NCBI GenBank assembly: GCA_009921785.1
Contig: RFXE01000119.1
Span: forward strand, 1-5,850
Length of the DNA stretch: 5,850 nucleotides
Direction of reading: 5' to 3'
Source of the DNA: Alphaproteobacteria bacterium
GTDB taxonomy: Bacteria > Pseudomonadota > Alphaproteobacteria > Rhizobiales > Beijerinckiaceae
Shown one piece after another: positions 1-5,822 of the stretch (position 1 is its first letter; each line of letters begins with the position of its first letter). The notes beneath the pieces are model-generated. The model saw only the letters and a program-made list of their open reading frames with translations, made no database searches and was not told the origin of the DNA. Made by a program: the position numbers and the translations under genes.

Positions 1-302
1 CTTCACAAGTACCTGTAACCGGCTCGGCGCTGCTTACCAATGCGGTTGGTCTTCATGCGCGCCCTTCGGTGAAGCTTACACAATTGGCAAAGTCATTTTC
101 ATCAACGATTTCTGTTTCAACTGATGCGGCGGGTCCATGGGTTGATGCGAAAAGCCCCGTGAAAATAATGCGGGTAAAGGCACCAAAAGGAACAACGCTT
201 TATTTCGAGGCGTCTGGTGATGATGCGCAAGAGGCGATTGCCGCGCTTGTAGATTTGGTGGAGCGTCGCTTCGATGAGGTCGAAGGGGATGATCATGGCT
301 GA
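1..302 (+). CDS. dhaM: HPr domain, C-terminal part of a DhaM-like phosphoryl carrier (5' truncated by window edge)
   Basis: This is a phosphocarrier of the PEP:sugar phosphotransferase type, relaying phosphate from Enzyme I toward the dihydroxyacetone kinase. The reading frame is open from base 3 to the TGA at 300-302 (99 visible residues). The HPr signature GLHARPS is present; the phosphorylatable His is visible residue 18 (codon 54-56). A later DAKS segment (Ser codon 153-155) lies near the position of the regulatory Ser46 of classical HPr. The C-terminal helix, about visible residues 78-92, is acidic and amphipathic. There is no usable start in frame before the active His: the first GTG is at 69, beyond it, so the true start lies outside the window. 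The residues before the domain (SQVPVTGSA) look like an interdomain linker, which favours an EIIA-HPr fusion (DhaM) over free HPr; that is inference. The 3' end overlaps the Enzyme I start by 8 bases. Confidence 0.85.
   Translation, partial: SQVPVTGSALLTNAVGLHARPSVKLTQLAKSFSSTISVSTDAAGPWVDAKSPVKIMRVKAPKGTTLYFEASGDDAQEAIAALVDLVERRFDEVEGDDHG
282..288 (+). promoter_or_regulatory. Ribosome binding site deciding the Enzyme I start
   Basis: GAAGGGG lies six bases before the ATG at 295, inside the end of the HPr coding region. ATGs at 274 and 289 are in the same frame, but 274 lies before this site and 289 directly abuts it, so 295 is preferred. Confidence 0.6.
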
Positions 303-1905
303 GCTTCGGCTCGCCGGACGACCCGCATCGCCAGGCTTTGCCGAGGGCGCTGTTGTGCGCATTGTTGAACAAAAATCAACACGTATTCCGACAGGTGACT
401 CTCAACGCGAAGCCCATGATCTAAAGCAAGCCATCAAGGACGCTTTAAAATCAATCTCATCTTTAGCTGATCGGGCAGAGGGTGAAGCGGCCGAGATGCT
501 CGGCTTTCAAGTCGCTATGCTTGACGATGATACTTTGGCTGAGGCTGCTTTCGAGTCGATCACGCATGGTGAAGCTGCCGATCAAGCATGGCGCAAGGCA
601 CTTGATGCCGAGATCGAGACATATCGCGCGGCGGATGATGAATATTTCCGTGCCCGCTCGGCTGATCTCGAAGATATCCGTGATACGGTTCTTGATCATT
701 TGTCGGGATCGCATGCGGCCTTTACGGTGCCACCCGGCGCAATCATCGCCGCGCGTGATCTCGCGCCCTCGCGGTTTCTTTCTGTTGATTGGTCAAAAGG
801 CGGCGCCATTCTTTTGGCGGAAGGAAGTCCCACGAGTCATGTCGCAATGTTGGCGCGCGCCCGCCGCGTGCCGATGATCGTTGGCTTGGGTGAAATTCCA
901 GAATGCGCATCATCGATCATCATTGTTGATGGCGCTTTAGGGCAGGCGGTTGTTTCGCCGCATGACGATACGCGCGCGTCATTTCTTGCACGCCAATCAG
1001 CGGATCAAGAACTGGCCGTTAAGGCCGCTGCTGTTGAAACGCAGCCTGCGGTCACGAAAGACGGAATGTCGATTGCTGTGATGATCAATATTGCTGGCGT
1101 TGATGATCTCGCGCGGCTTGATCCTAAAATTTGCGATGGCATAGGTTTGGTGCGCACGGAATTTCTCTTCGGAGAAGGGCCGCTTCTCCCTGACGAAGAG
1201 ACGCAATATAAGGCCTATCGGCGCATGCTTGAATGGGCCGAGGCGCGACCTGTTACCATCCGCACACTTGATGCTGGCGGCGACAAACCGATTGCAGGAT
1301 TGACGCTCGATGGTGAGAGTAATCCATTTCTCGGCGTACGTGGTGTGCGTTTATCATTGCAACGTCTCGATGTTTTCCGTGTGCAAATCCGCGCACTTTT
1401 ACGCGCAGCACCGCATGGCACTTTGAAAGTCATGGTGCCGATGATCACGGCACCGTTTGAGCTTGATGCTGTGCGTGCACTATTCGTCGAAGAATATGAT
1501 ACGCTTAGAGCGAAGAATATCGCCGCTAAAATGCCGCTGCTCGGTATGATGGTGGAAGTGCCTGCCGCAGCGCTTACGGTATCGACTTTCGATGCCGATT
1601 TCTTCTCTATCGGTTCGAATGATCTTGTTCAATATACAACCGCTGCTGGACGCGATATCGGCGCAGTCGCTTCACTTGCTGATCTTCGTCATCCCGCTGT
1701 ATTAAAACTCATCGAACTTGTGGCATCCTATGGGCATTCATCAGGACGTGATGTGAGCCTCTGCGGTGATGCGGGGGGCGATTCAGATCTCATTCCTTTT
1801 CTTCTGAGAGCAGGTATCCGAAGTGTATCTGCTGCGCCGTCGCTTGTTGGACGGGCGAAGCTGGCCATTGCCAATTTCAGCTTTGAAAAAACGGAGGGCG
1901 CGTGA
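295..1905 (+). CDS. ptsP: Phosphoenolpyruvate-protein phosphotransferase (PTS Enzyme I), Dha-linked
   Basis: Cytoplasmic enzyme that takes phosphate from PEP onto its own His and passes it to HPr. Chosen start 295 gives 536 residues, slightly shorter than typical Enzyme I (about 570-575). The N-terminal region opens with an RPASPGFAEG motif and holds the HPr-binding helical part. The phosphohistidine domain carries GSPTSHVAMLAR with His182. The C-terminal PEP-binding barrel shows GIGLVRTEF (Arg287), RTLDAGGDKP (Arg323), NPFLGVRGVR, MMVEVPAAA (Glu421), SIGSNDLVQYT (Asn442, Asp443) and VSLCGDAGGD (catalytic Cys490). All expected catalytic residues are therefore present, unlike the truncated EI-like tail of E. 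coli DhaM. It overlaps the HPr frame by 8 bases and its TGA overlaps the next ATG. Position between HPr and dhaK suggests a donor dedicated to DHA phosphorylation rather than sugar uptake; cross-talk with a general PTS cannot be excluded. Confidence 0.95.
   Translation: MAELRLAGRPASPGFAEGAVVRIVEQKSTRIPTGDSQREAHDLKQAIKDALKSISSLADRAEGEAAEMLGFQVAMLDDDTLAEAAFESITHGEAADQAWRKALDAEIETYRAADDEYFRARSADLEDIRDTVLDHLSGSHAAFTVPPGAIIAARDLAPSRFLSVDWSKGGAILLAEGSPTSHVAMLARARRVPMIVGLGEIPECASSIIIVDGALGQAVVSPHDDTRASFLARQSADQELAVKAAAVETQPAVTKDGMSIAVMINIAGVDDLARLDPKICDGIGLVRTEFLFGEGPLLPDEETQYKAYRRMLEWAEARPVTIRTLDAGGDKPIAGLTLDGESNPFLGVRGVRLSLQRLDVFRVQIRALLRAAPHGTLKVMVPMITAPFELDAVRALFVEEYDTLRAKNIAAKMPLLGMMVEVPAAALTVSTFDADFFSIGSNDLVQYTTAAGRDIGAVASLADLRHPAVLKLIELVASYGHSSGRDVSLCGDAGGDSDLIPFLLRAGIRSVSAAPSLVGRAKLAIANFSFEKTEGA
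1893..1897 (+). promoter_or_regulatory. Ribosome binding site for the small HTH-like protein
   Basis: GGAGG sits seven bases before the ATG at 1905, within the last codons of Enzyme I. It supports 1905 rather than the in-frame GTG at 1902, and the TGATG stop/start overlap implies translational coupling. Confidence 0.65.
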
Positions 1906-2336
1906 TGTCCGAATCGGCATCTTTACGCGGCGATCCGACGGCGCTTGCCGAATATAAAAAATTATTCAAGCAGGTGCTCGATCTGCGACCCTCAGGAACA
2001 CGGCAACGCCTTGCCACCGCACTTGGCAAGAACCGATCTTTCATTTCACAAATTGCCAATCCCGCCTATCCTATGCCGATCCCTGCAATGCATCTTGATG
2101 TGTTGTTTGATGTTTGCCATTTTTCCGATGCGGAAAAACGGAAATTTCTCGATCTCTATCGGCGTGCGCATCCGGGACGCTTGCGGCTTGTCAGTTCACG
2201 CGCAGCGACGAGACAGATCAGTATTGAGGTCCCCGATCTTGGTGATGCTGATCGCAATCAAATGCTTGAAACACTTTTTGAAACCATGGCCCGCAATTTG
2301 ATTCGGATTATAGATGATCCGGACTCGAAACGGTGA
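1905..2336 (+). CDS. Small helix-turn-helix-like protein of unknown function, between Enzyme I and DhaK
   Basis: 143 residues, no signal peptide or membrane segment, so probably cytoplasmic. I do not recognise a characterised family. Residues about 31-55 (GTRQRLATALGKNRSFISQI) read like the second and third helices of an XRE/lambda-repressor-type fold: a small helix, a Gly-containing turn, then a recognition-like helix ending SFISQI. An unusual Pro-rich stretch follows (NPAYPMPIPAMH, residues 52-63), then helices rich in acidic and basic residues (about 74-88). The C-terminal tail, about 105-143, contains a possible amphipathic helix (about 115-136) that could serve dimerisation. It overlaps Enzyme I by one base and is 18 bases from dhaK, so it is made together with the phosphorelay. 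Plausible roles, all inference: transcriptional regulator of the dha genes, or a protein sensing DhaK/DhaL or phospho-HPr. It is short for a DhaR- or DhaS-type activator, and the match is structural impression only. Confidence 0.85.
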   Translation: MSESASLRGDPTALAEYKKLFKQVLDLRPSGTRQRLATALGKNRSFISQIANPAYPMPIPAMHLDVLFDVCHFSDAEKRKFLDLYRRAHPGRLRLVSSRAATRQISIEVPDLGDADRNQMLETLFETMARNLIRIIDDPDSKR

Positions 2337-2354
2337 GAGAGAGGAAGAGACATC

Positions 2355-3338
2355 ATGAAGAAGCTCATTAACGGCACCGATACAATTTTGACCGAAGCTC
2401 TTGATGGCTTCGTTGCTACCCATAGTGATATTTTGTCTTTGGGTGAGGATTATAAATTTGTTCGTCGGAAAACTTTGAAACAGGGCAAGGTGGCTCTCGT
2501 ATCGGGTGGCGGTTCGGGACATGAGCCGTTGCAATCAGGCTTTGTTGGTCACGGCATGTTGGATGCGTCATGCCCCGGCCAAGTCTTCACGTCACCAACG
2601 CCGGATCAGATGTTGGCCGCTGCTGAAAATGTGAATACGGGTGCCGGTGTTCTCTATATCGTTCTCAATTATGAAGGCGATGTAATGAATTTCGAAATGG
2701 CTGCTGAAATGACATCGGGAAAAGTTCTCTCCGTCATAACCGATGATGACGTGGCGGTTGAGAAATCGACTTATTCGACGGGGCGCCGCGGTGTTGCCGG
2801 TACAATGATTGTTGAAAAAATCATTGGCGCAGCGGCTGAAGAAGGTCGCGATCTCGAAGCGCTGCATGCGCTCGGTAAAGATATCAATTCCCGCACGCGG
2901 TCCATGGGTGTTGCGCTGACATCCTGCACGGTACCCGCAGCTGGTAAGCCGACATTTACATTGGGCGATGATGAAATGGAAATGGGCGTCGGCATTCATG
3001 GCGAGCCCGGTCGTCGTCGTGTGAAATTGGCAAGCGCCGATGAAATCGCCGCCGAAATGACCGATGCGATTTTGGGTGACATGTCATTGAAATCCGGCGC
3101 GCCGGTTCTGTTACTCGTCAACGGGTTTGGTGGCACGCCCGGCATGGAGCTTTATTTGATGGCTAATTCCGTGCGAAAGATTCTAGGGGGTCGCGGCATT
3201 CAGGTCGCGCGTAGCCTTGTTGGCAATTATGTAACATCGCTCGAAATGGCAGGCTGCTCCATCACCCTCACTGCTTTGAATGATGAATCGCTTCGTCTCT
3301 GGGATGCACCGGTGAAGACACCCGCGCTTTCCTGGTGA
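2355..3338 (+). CDS. dhaK: Dihydroxyacetone kinase subunit DhaK
   Basis: Substrate-binding subunit of PEP-dependent dihydroxyacetone kinase. It holds the ketose as a hemiaminal on a His, while DhaL-ADP supplies the phosphate, giving DHAP for glycolysis. 327 residues, full-length for the short DhaK class and ending in the usual LWDAPVKTPAL tail. Diagnostic motifs: SGGGSGHEPL with His56, LNYEGDVMNFE with Asp109, and MGVGIHGEPGRRR with the covalent-binding His215 (equivalent to His56, Asp109 and His218 of the E. coli subunit). No DhaL domain is fused, so it is not the one-chain ATP-dependent kinase; a separate DhaL must be encoded elsewhere, likely before base 1. A purine-rich leader (GAGAGAGGAAGAG, about 2337-2349) precedes the ATG. 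Related DAK-family kinases act on erythrulose, so the substrate could be a C4 ketose; the family call is firm, the substrate less so. Confidence 0.96.
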   Translation: MKKLINGTDTILTEALDGFVATHSDILSLGEDYKFVRRKTLKQGKVALVSGGGSGHEPLQSGFVGHGMLDASCPGQVFTSPTPDQMLAAAENVNTGAGVLYIVLNYEGDVMNFEMAAEMTSGKVLSVITDDDVAVEKSTYSTGRRGVAGTMIVEKIIGAAAEEGRDLEALHALGKDINSRTRSMGVALTSCTVPAAGKPTFTLGDDEMEMGVGIHGEPGRRRVKLASADEIAAEMTDAILGDMSLKSGAPVLLLVNGFGGTPGMELYLMANSVRKILGGRGIQVARSLVGNYVTSLEMAGCSITLTALNDESLRLWDAPVKTPALSW

Positions 3339-3394
3339 GTCACTGCTTCGTGGCGGCGGCGAGTCGTGCGGTTTTAAGTCATTAGAAAGTGAAC

Positions 3395-4372
3395 ATGATG
3401 AAACCGCATCTTCTTGTCGCCGGGAATATTCATGAAGCCGGGCTTCGTCTTTTAGAGACTCAAACGGATATCACATATGATTATGTGCCGGACCTCATAT
3501 ATGATTCTTATGCGCCTTTGATGCCGAGGGCCGATGGGCTCGTCGTGCGAACCCAGCCGGTGCGCGCTGAGACAATTGCGAGCGCGCCCCGCTTGAAAAT
3601 TGTCTCACGCCACGGTGTTGGGTATGACGCTGTCGATGTCGAAGCGCTCAATAAACGAAAAATTCCCTTGGCCATTGTTGGTGATGTGAATTCGCGTGCG
3701 GTTGCGGAACATGCGATAATGATGCTGTTTTCTCTTTCAAAGAAGATCCGTATCTATGATCAAGCCGTTCGGAAGGGGCAATGGAATTTACGCAATCAAT
3801 TCGACTCGCTTGAGCTTTTCGAAAAGACATTGCTGATTGTTGGGCTCGGTCGTATCGGTCGTCATCTTCTCGGCATGGCGCGCGGCTTCGGCATGACGAT
3901 TCTTGCTTATGATCCGGGGCTCTCTTCGGAGATGATCAAACAGATTGGCGCTGAGCCGGTTACCTCTTTACATGATGGTTTAAGGCGCGCTGATCTTATC
4001 AGCCTTCATGCGCCCAAATCGGGCGATCAACCGCTGATTGGCAAAGCGGAATTAGCGATCATAAAATCAACTGCGATATTGGTGAATACGGCGCGCGGCG
4101 GGTTGATCGACGAGGAAGCACTTGTTGAAGCGCTCGAAAACAAAAAACTTCGTGGTGCAGGCTTGGATGTCTTTTCTGACGAACCGCCTGTAGCATCAAG
4201 CGCTCTGCTTCATCGCGACGATGTTATACTCACGCCGCATACAGCATCGCTAACAGACGAGTCTGCTATGCGTATGGCTGTCACGTCCATTCAGAACGCA
4301 TTGGATTGCTTTGCCGGAAAGCTTAATCCCGCGCTTGTCGTTAATCGTGATGCCATTGGCTTTGGCAGTTAA
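3395..4372 (+). CDS. D-isomer-specific 2-hydroxyacid dehydrogenase (hydroxypyruvate reductase / phosphoglycerate dehydrogenase-like)
   Basis: NAD-dependent oxidoreductase interconverting a D-2-hydroxyacid and its 2-oxoacid. 325 residues from ATG 3395; GTG 3389 and ATG 3398 are alternative in-frame starts, and the only nearby purine run (AGAAAG, 3384-3389) is weak. N-terminal substrate domain with SRHGVGYDAVD; Rossmann domain with GLGRIG (150-155) and AYDPG, whose Asp after the second strand favours NAD over NADP; catalytic triad Arg234 (NTARGGLID), Glu263 (DVFSDEPP) and His282 (LTPHTAS). Length fits the family without the ACT or other C-terminal regulatory domains of biosynthetic SerA, which argues for a catabolic role. 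It starts 56 bases after dhaK on the same strand with no clear terminator between, so it is probably in the operon. Glyoxylate, hydroxypyruvate or a tetronate-type acid are possible substrates; which one cannot be read from sequence. Confidence 0.92.
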   Translation: MMKPHLLVAGNIHEAGLRLLETQTDITYDYVPDLIYDSYAPLMPRADGLVVRTQPVRAETIASAPRLKIVSRHGVGYDAVDVEALNKRKIPLAIVGDVNSRAVAEHAIMMLFSLSKKIRIYDQAVRKGQWNLRNQFDSLELFEKTLLIVGLGRIGRHLLGMARGFGMTILAYDPGLSSEMIKQIGAEPVTSLHDGLRRADLISLHAPKSGDQPLIGKAELAIIKSTAILVNTARGGLIDEEALVEALENKKLRGAGLDVFSDEPPVASSALLHRDDVILTPHTASLTDESAMRMAVTSIQNALDCFAGKLNPALVVNRDAIGFGS

Positions 4373-4395
4373 AGCTAAAAATCCAATTAGCTTTT
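4371..4395. terminator. Candidate bidirectional terminator between convergent genes
   Basis: A perfect 8-bp inverted repeat, AAAGCTAA (4371-4378) and TTAGCTTT (4387-4394), with an 8-base loop, extends to a TTTT run (4392-4395) on the + strand. It includes most of the TAA stop of the hydroxyacid dehydrogenase (4370-4372) and the complement of the TAA stop of the MocA-type gene (4387-4389). The stem has only two G/C pairs, so it would be weak. Its central placement between two converging genes is the main argument for function. Confidence 0.45.
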
Positions 4396-5439
4396 CGCAA
4401 TCCATTGTGGTGGCTTGACGGATTGGCCACTGGCTGCCGCTTCATAGGCCGCTTCAACCAGTGCATAAGTTTTGAGATTATCTTCACCTGAAGTGTCTGC
4501 CGCGTCGCCCGCGCGAAAGCGGTTTAACATGTGGCGGTTTGTATGAAGCACGGCTTCTTGTGAATTATGCCAAGGGCGGCTTGTCCATGAAAGCAGGGGG
4601 CTACCAATATTTTCTTCAAAGAAGATACCTTGTGTTGTGACCTGCATTTTATCGCCACGTCCCACAACGATCGATCCTTCAGTACCTTCGATTTCCAAAA
4701 GCGTTTCGGGAAAGGCATCAGGAATTTTGCGTGCGGCATAGGTTGATTCAACAATCGATACGGCGCCCGAGTTATGCCGCATCATGACGGTAGCAGTATC
4801 TTCGCCTTTGACATGGGGAAGCCGCTTTTGTGTCTCGCAGGTGAGGTGTTTGACTTCACCTAAGAAATAGCGCGCGAGATCGAGCACATGTATGCCGACA
4901 TCAAGGATAACAAGGCGTTTTTCTTCGGCAAGATAAGGCTGGCCTTTGAACACATCATAGCCGGTTCTAAAACCTAGACGTGCCCAATTGGGTTGACCGA
5001 TGGCGCCTGAGTCGATGACCGCGCGAACGCGACGCATACCGGTAGCAAAGCGGAAATTTTCATGCACGGCGAGCCATGTGCCATGGCGCTTCGCGGTTTC
5101 GACAATGTCGATGCAGTCAGCCCATGTGGGTGCAAAGGGTTTTTGAACAATCGCGCCGACTTTATGTTCGGCCGCAAGTGCAGCAAGTGCTTTGTGGCTG
5201 TTCATTTGTGTTGTGATATCGACGAGATCGATCTGTTCTGCGGTGAACATCGCCCGCGCGTCGCTATAGGCTTTGGCGCCAAATTGTTTGGCCGCCGCTT
5301 CGGCCTTCGCGCCATCAAGGTCGCACACGGCAACGAGATCGGCGCCTTCGGTTTTGAGATCCGACCACGCATGAAGATGGTTTTGGGCATAGAAGCCGCA
5401 CCCAATCAAACCAATTCGCGTCCGCTTTGACTCTGGCAT
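4387..5439 (-). CDS. Gfo/Idh/MocA family oxidoreductase, D-apiose dehydrogenase-like
   Basis: NAD(P)-dependent sugar or polyol dehydrogenase, 350 residues, cytoplasmic. The N-terminal Rossmann fold has GLIGCGFYA (Gly10, Gly13, Gly15) and Asp40 at the end of the second strand, favouring NAD. The family's EKP motif reads QKP here (Gln99, Lys100), keeping the catalytic Lys. VHENFRF (125-131) and DVGIHVLDLARYFLG (Asp180, His184) complete the active site; the C-terminal domain carries LLSWTSRPWHN and TSGEDNLKTYALVEAAYE. From memory these segments, including GQPYLAE and KGEDTAT, closely match the rhizobial D-apiose dehydrogenase ApsD, which oxidises D-apiose to D-apionolactone; I could not align them. 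GAGAGGG precedes the ATG by six bases. It converges on the hydroxyacid dehydrogenase and is divergent from the gene at 5823, so it has its own promoter in 5440-5822. The family call is firm; apiose as substrate is a hypothesis, since close relatives may use other sugars. Confidence 0.93.
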   Translation of the reverse strand: MPESKRTRIGLIGCGFYAQNHLHAWSDLKTEGADLVAVCDLDGAKAEAAAKQFGAKAYSDARAMFTAEQIDLVDITTQMNSHKALAALAAEHKVGAIVQKPFAPTWADCIDIVETAKRHGTWLAVHENFRFATGMRRVRAVIDSGAIGQPNWARLGFRTGYDVFKGQPYLAEEKRLVILDVGIHVLDLARYFLGEVKHLTCETQKRLPHVKGEDTATVMMRHNSGAVSIVESTYAARKIPDAFPETLLEIEGTEGSIVVGRGDKMQVTTQGIFFEENIGSPLLSWTSRPWHNSQEAVLHTNRHMLNRFRAGDAADTSGEDNLKTYALVEAAYEAAASGQSVKPPQWIAKS

Positions 5440-5520
5440 CCTTTACCCTCTCACCCTGTGTGACATTGACGGGGAGAGTCACTGATACGCGCGTTTTTGT
5501 CGAGCCATTTGATTATTTTG

Positions 5521-5539
5521 TGACCACCGATGGCGGTTA
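5521..5539. promoter_or_regulatory. Candidate operator, imperfect 19-bp palindrome
   Basis: TGACCACCGATGGCGGTTA centres on A5530. Six of nine symmetric pairs are Watson-Crick (the arms ACC.CC and GG.GGT), two are G/T, and one (5526/5534) is A/C. It lies about 82 bases upstream of the MocA-type start, a sensible place for a repressor or activator site. Size and symmetry fit a dimeric regulator, but no family consensus is matched. Confidence 0.3.
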
Positions 5540-5811
5540 ACAGTCGGGATATCGTCAATTGCCTTGTATTTGGAAGGCCTGCGCTAATCCATGATTCTTC
5601 TTCATGTTTCATCTTTTAGCCGAGGGCGCTCGATTTTTGGGTTTTAGGGCCAGCCGGGTGTTTTATGAGTGCGGAGCCGGAAAATCTTACAGTGAGCCCT
5701 CTCCCGCCGTCATTTTTCGGACGAAACAAGGACGATCTTTGTCGGTCTCGCGTGATTGAGCCCTTGCGTCTCCGCTAAGCTTTCCGTCAAATCAAGGAAA
5801 CGGGTTGATGG

Positions 5812-5819
5812 GGAGAGGG
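5812..5819 (+). promoter_or_regulatory. Ribosome binding site for the gene at the right edge
   Basis: GGAGAGGG lies just before the ATG at 5823; its GGAG core is seven bases away. It favours 5823 over the in-frame ATG at 5808, which has only a modest AAGGAAA upstream. Confidence 0.55.
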
Positions 5820-5822
5820 TTG

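Larger units (their letters stand above)
5440..5822. other. Divergent intergenic region, promoters expected, no gene supported
   Basis: 383 bases separate two divergently transcribed genes. Visible items are a GAGAGGG ribosome binding site for the - strand gene (complement of 5446-5452), an imperfect palindrome at 5521-5539, a TTGACG -35-like hexamer on the - strand (complement of 5553-5558) without a good -10 at 17 bases, a GGACGA direct repeat (5719-5724 and 5730-5735), and a weak 37-codon frame (5665-5778). No transcription start can be fixed by eye. Confidence 0.6.

Noticed and set aside
76..372. Antisense reading frames under the HPr/Enzyme I junction
   Set aside because: No motif, no ribosome binding site, and they lie opposite clearly conserved HPr and Enzyme I sequence.
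482..877. 131-codon + strand frame inside Enzyme I
   Set aside because: Out-of-frame shadow of Enzyme I with a composition rich in Arg and no recognisable domain.
1945..2301. 118-codon frame overlapping the HTH-like gene
   Set aside because: The frame at 1905 has a good ribosome binding site, stop/start coupling and a helix-turn-helix-like pattern; this one has none of these.
3339..3394. Possible terminator between dhaK and the hydroxyacid dehydrogenase
   Set aside because: GC-rich (GGCGGCGGCG) but only short direct repeats of TCGTG were found, with no stem followed by a T run; read-through is more likely.
5062..5430. 122-codon + strand frame opposite the MocA-type gene
   Set aside because: Antisense shadow; the - strand frame carries complete family motifs.
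5460..5482. GTGAC/GTCAC inverted repeat near the MocA-type start
   Set aside because: Arms of only five bases with a 13-base spacer, expected by chance at this length.
5591..5647. 18-codon frame (MILLHVSSF…) in the divergent region
   Set aside because: Too short, no ribosome binding site, no conserved feature.
5708..5723. CGTC/GACG hairpin around a TTTTT run
   Set aside because: Four-base stem with the T run in the loop, so it does not work as a terminator and is too short for a confident operator.
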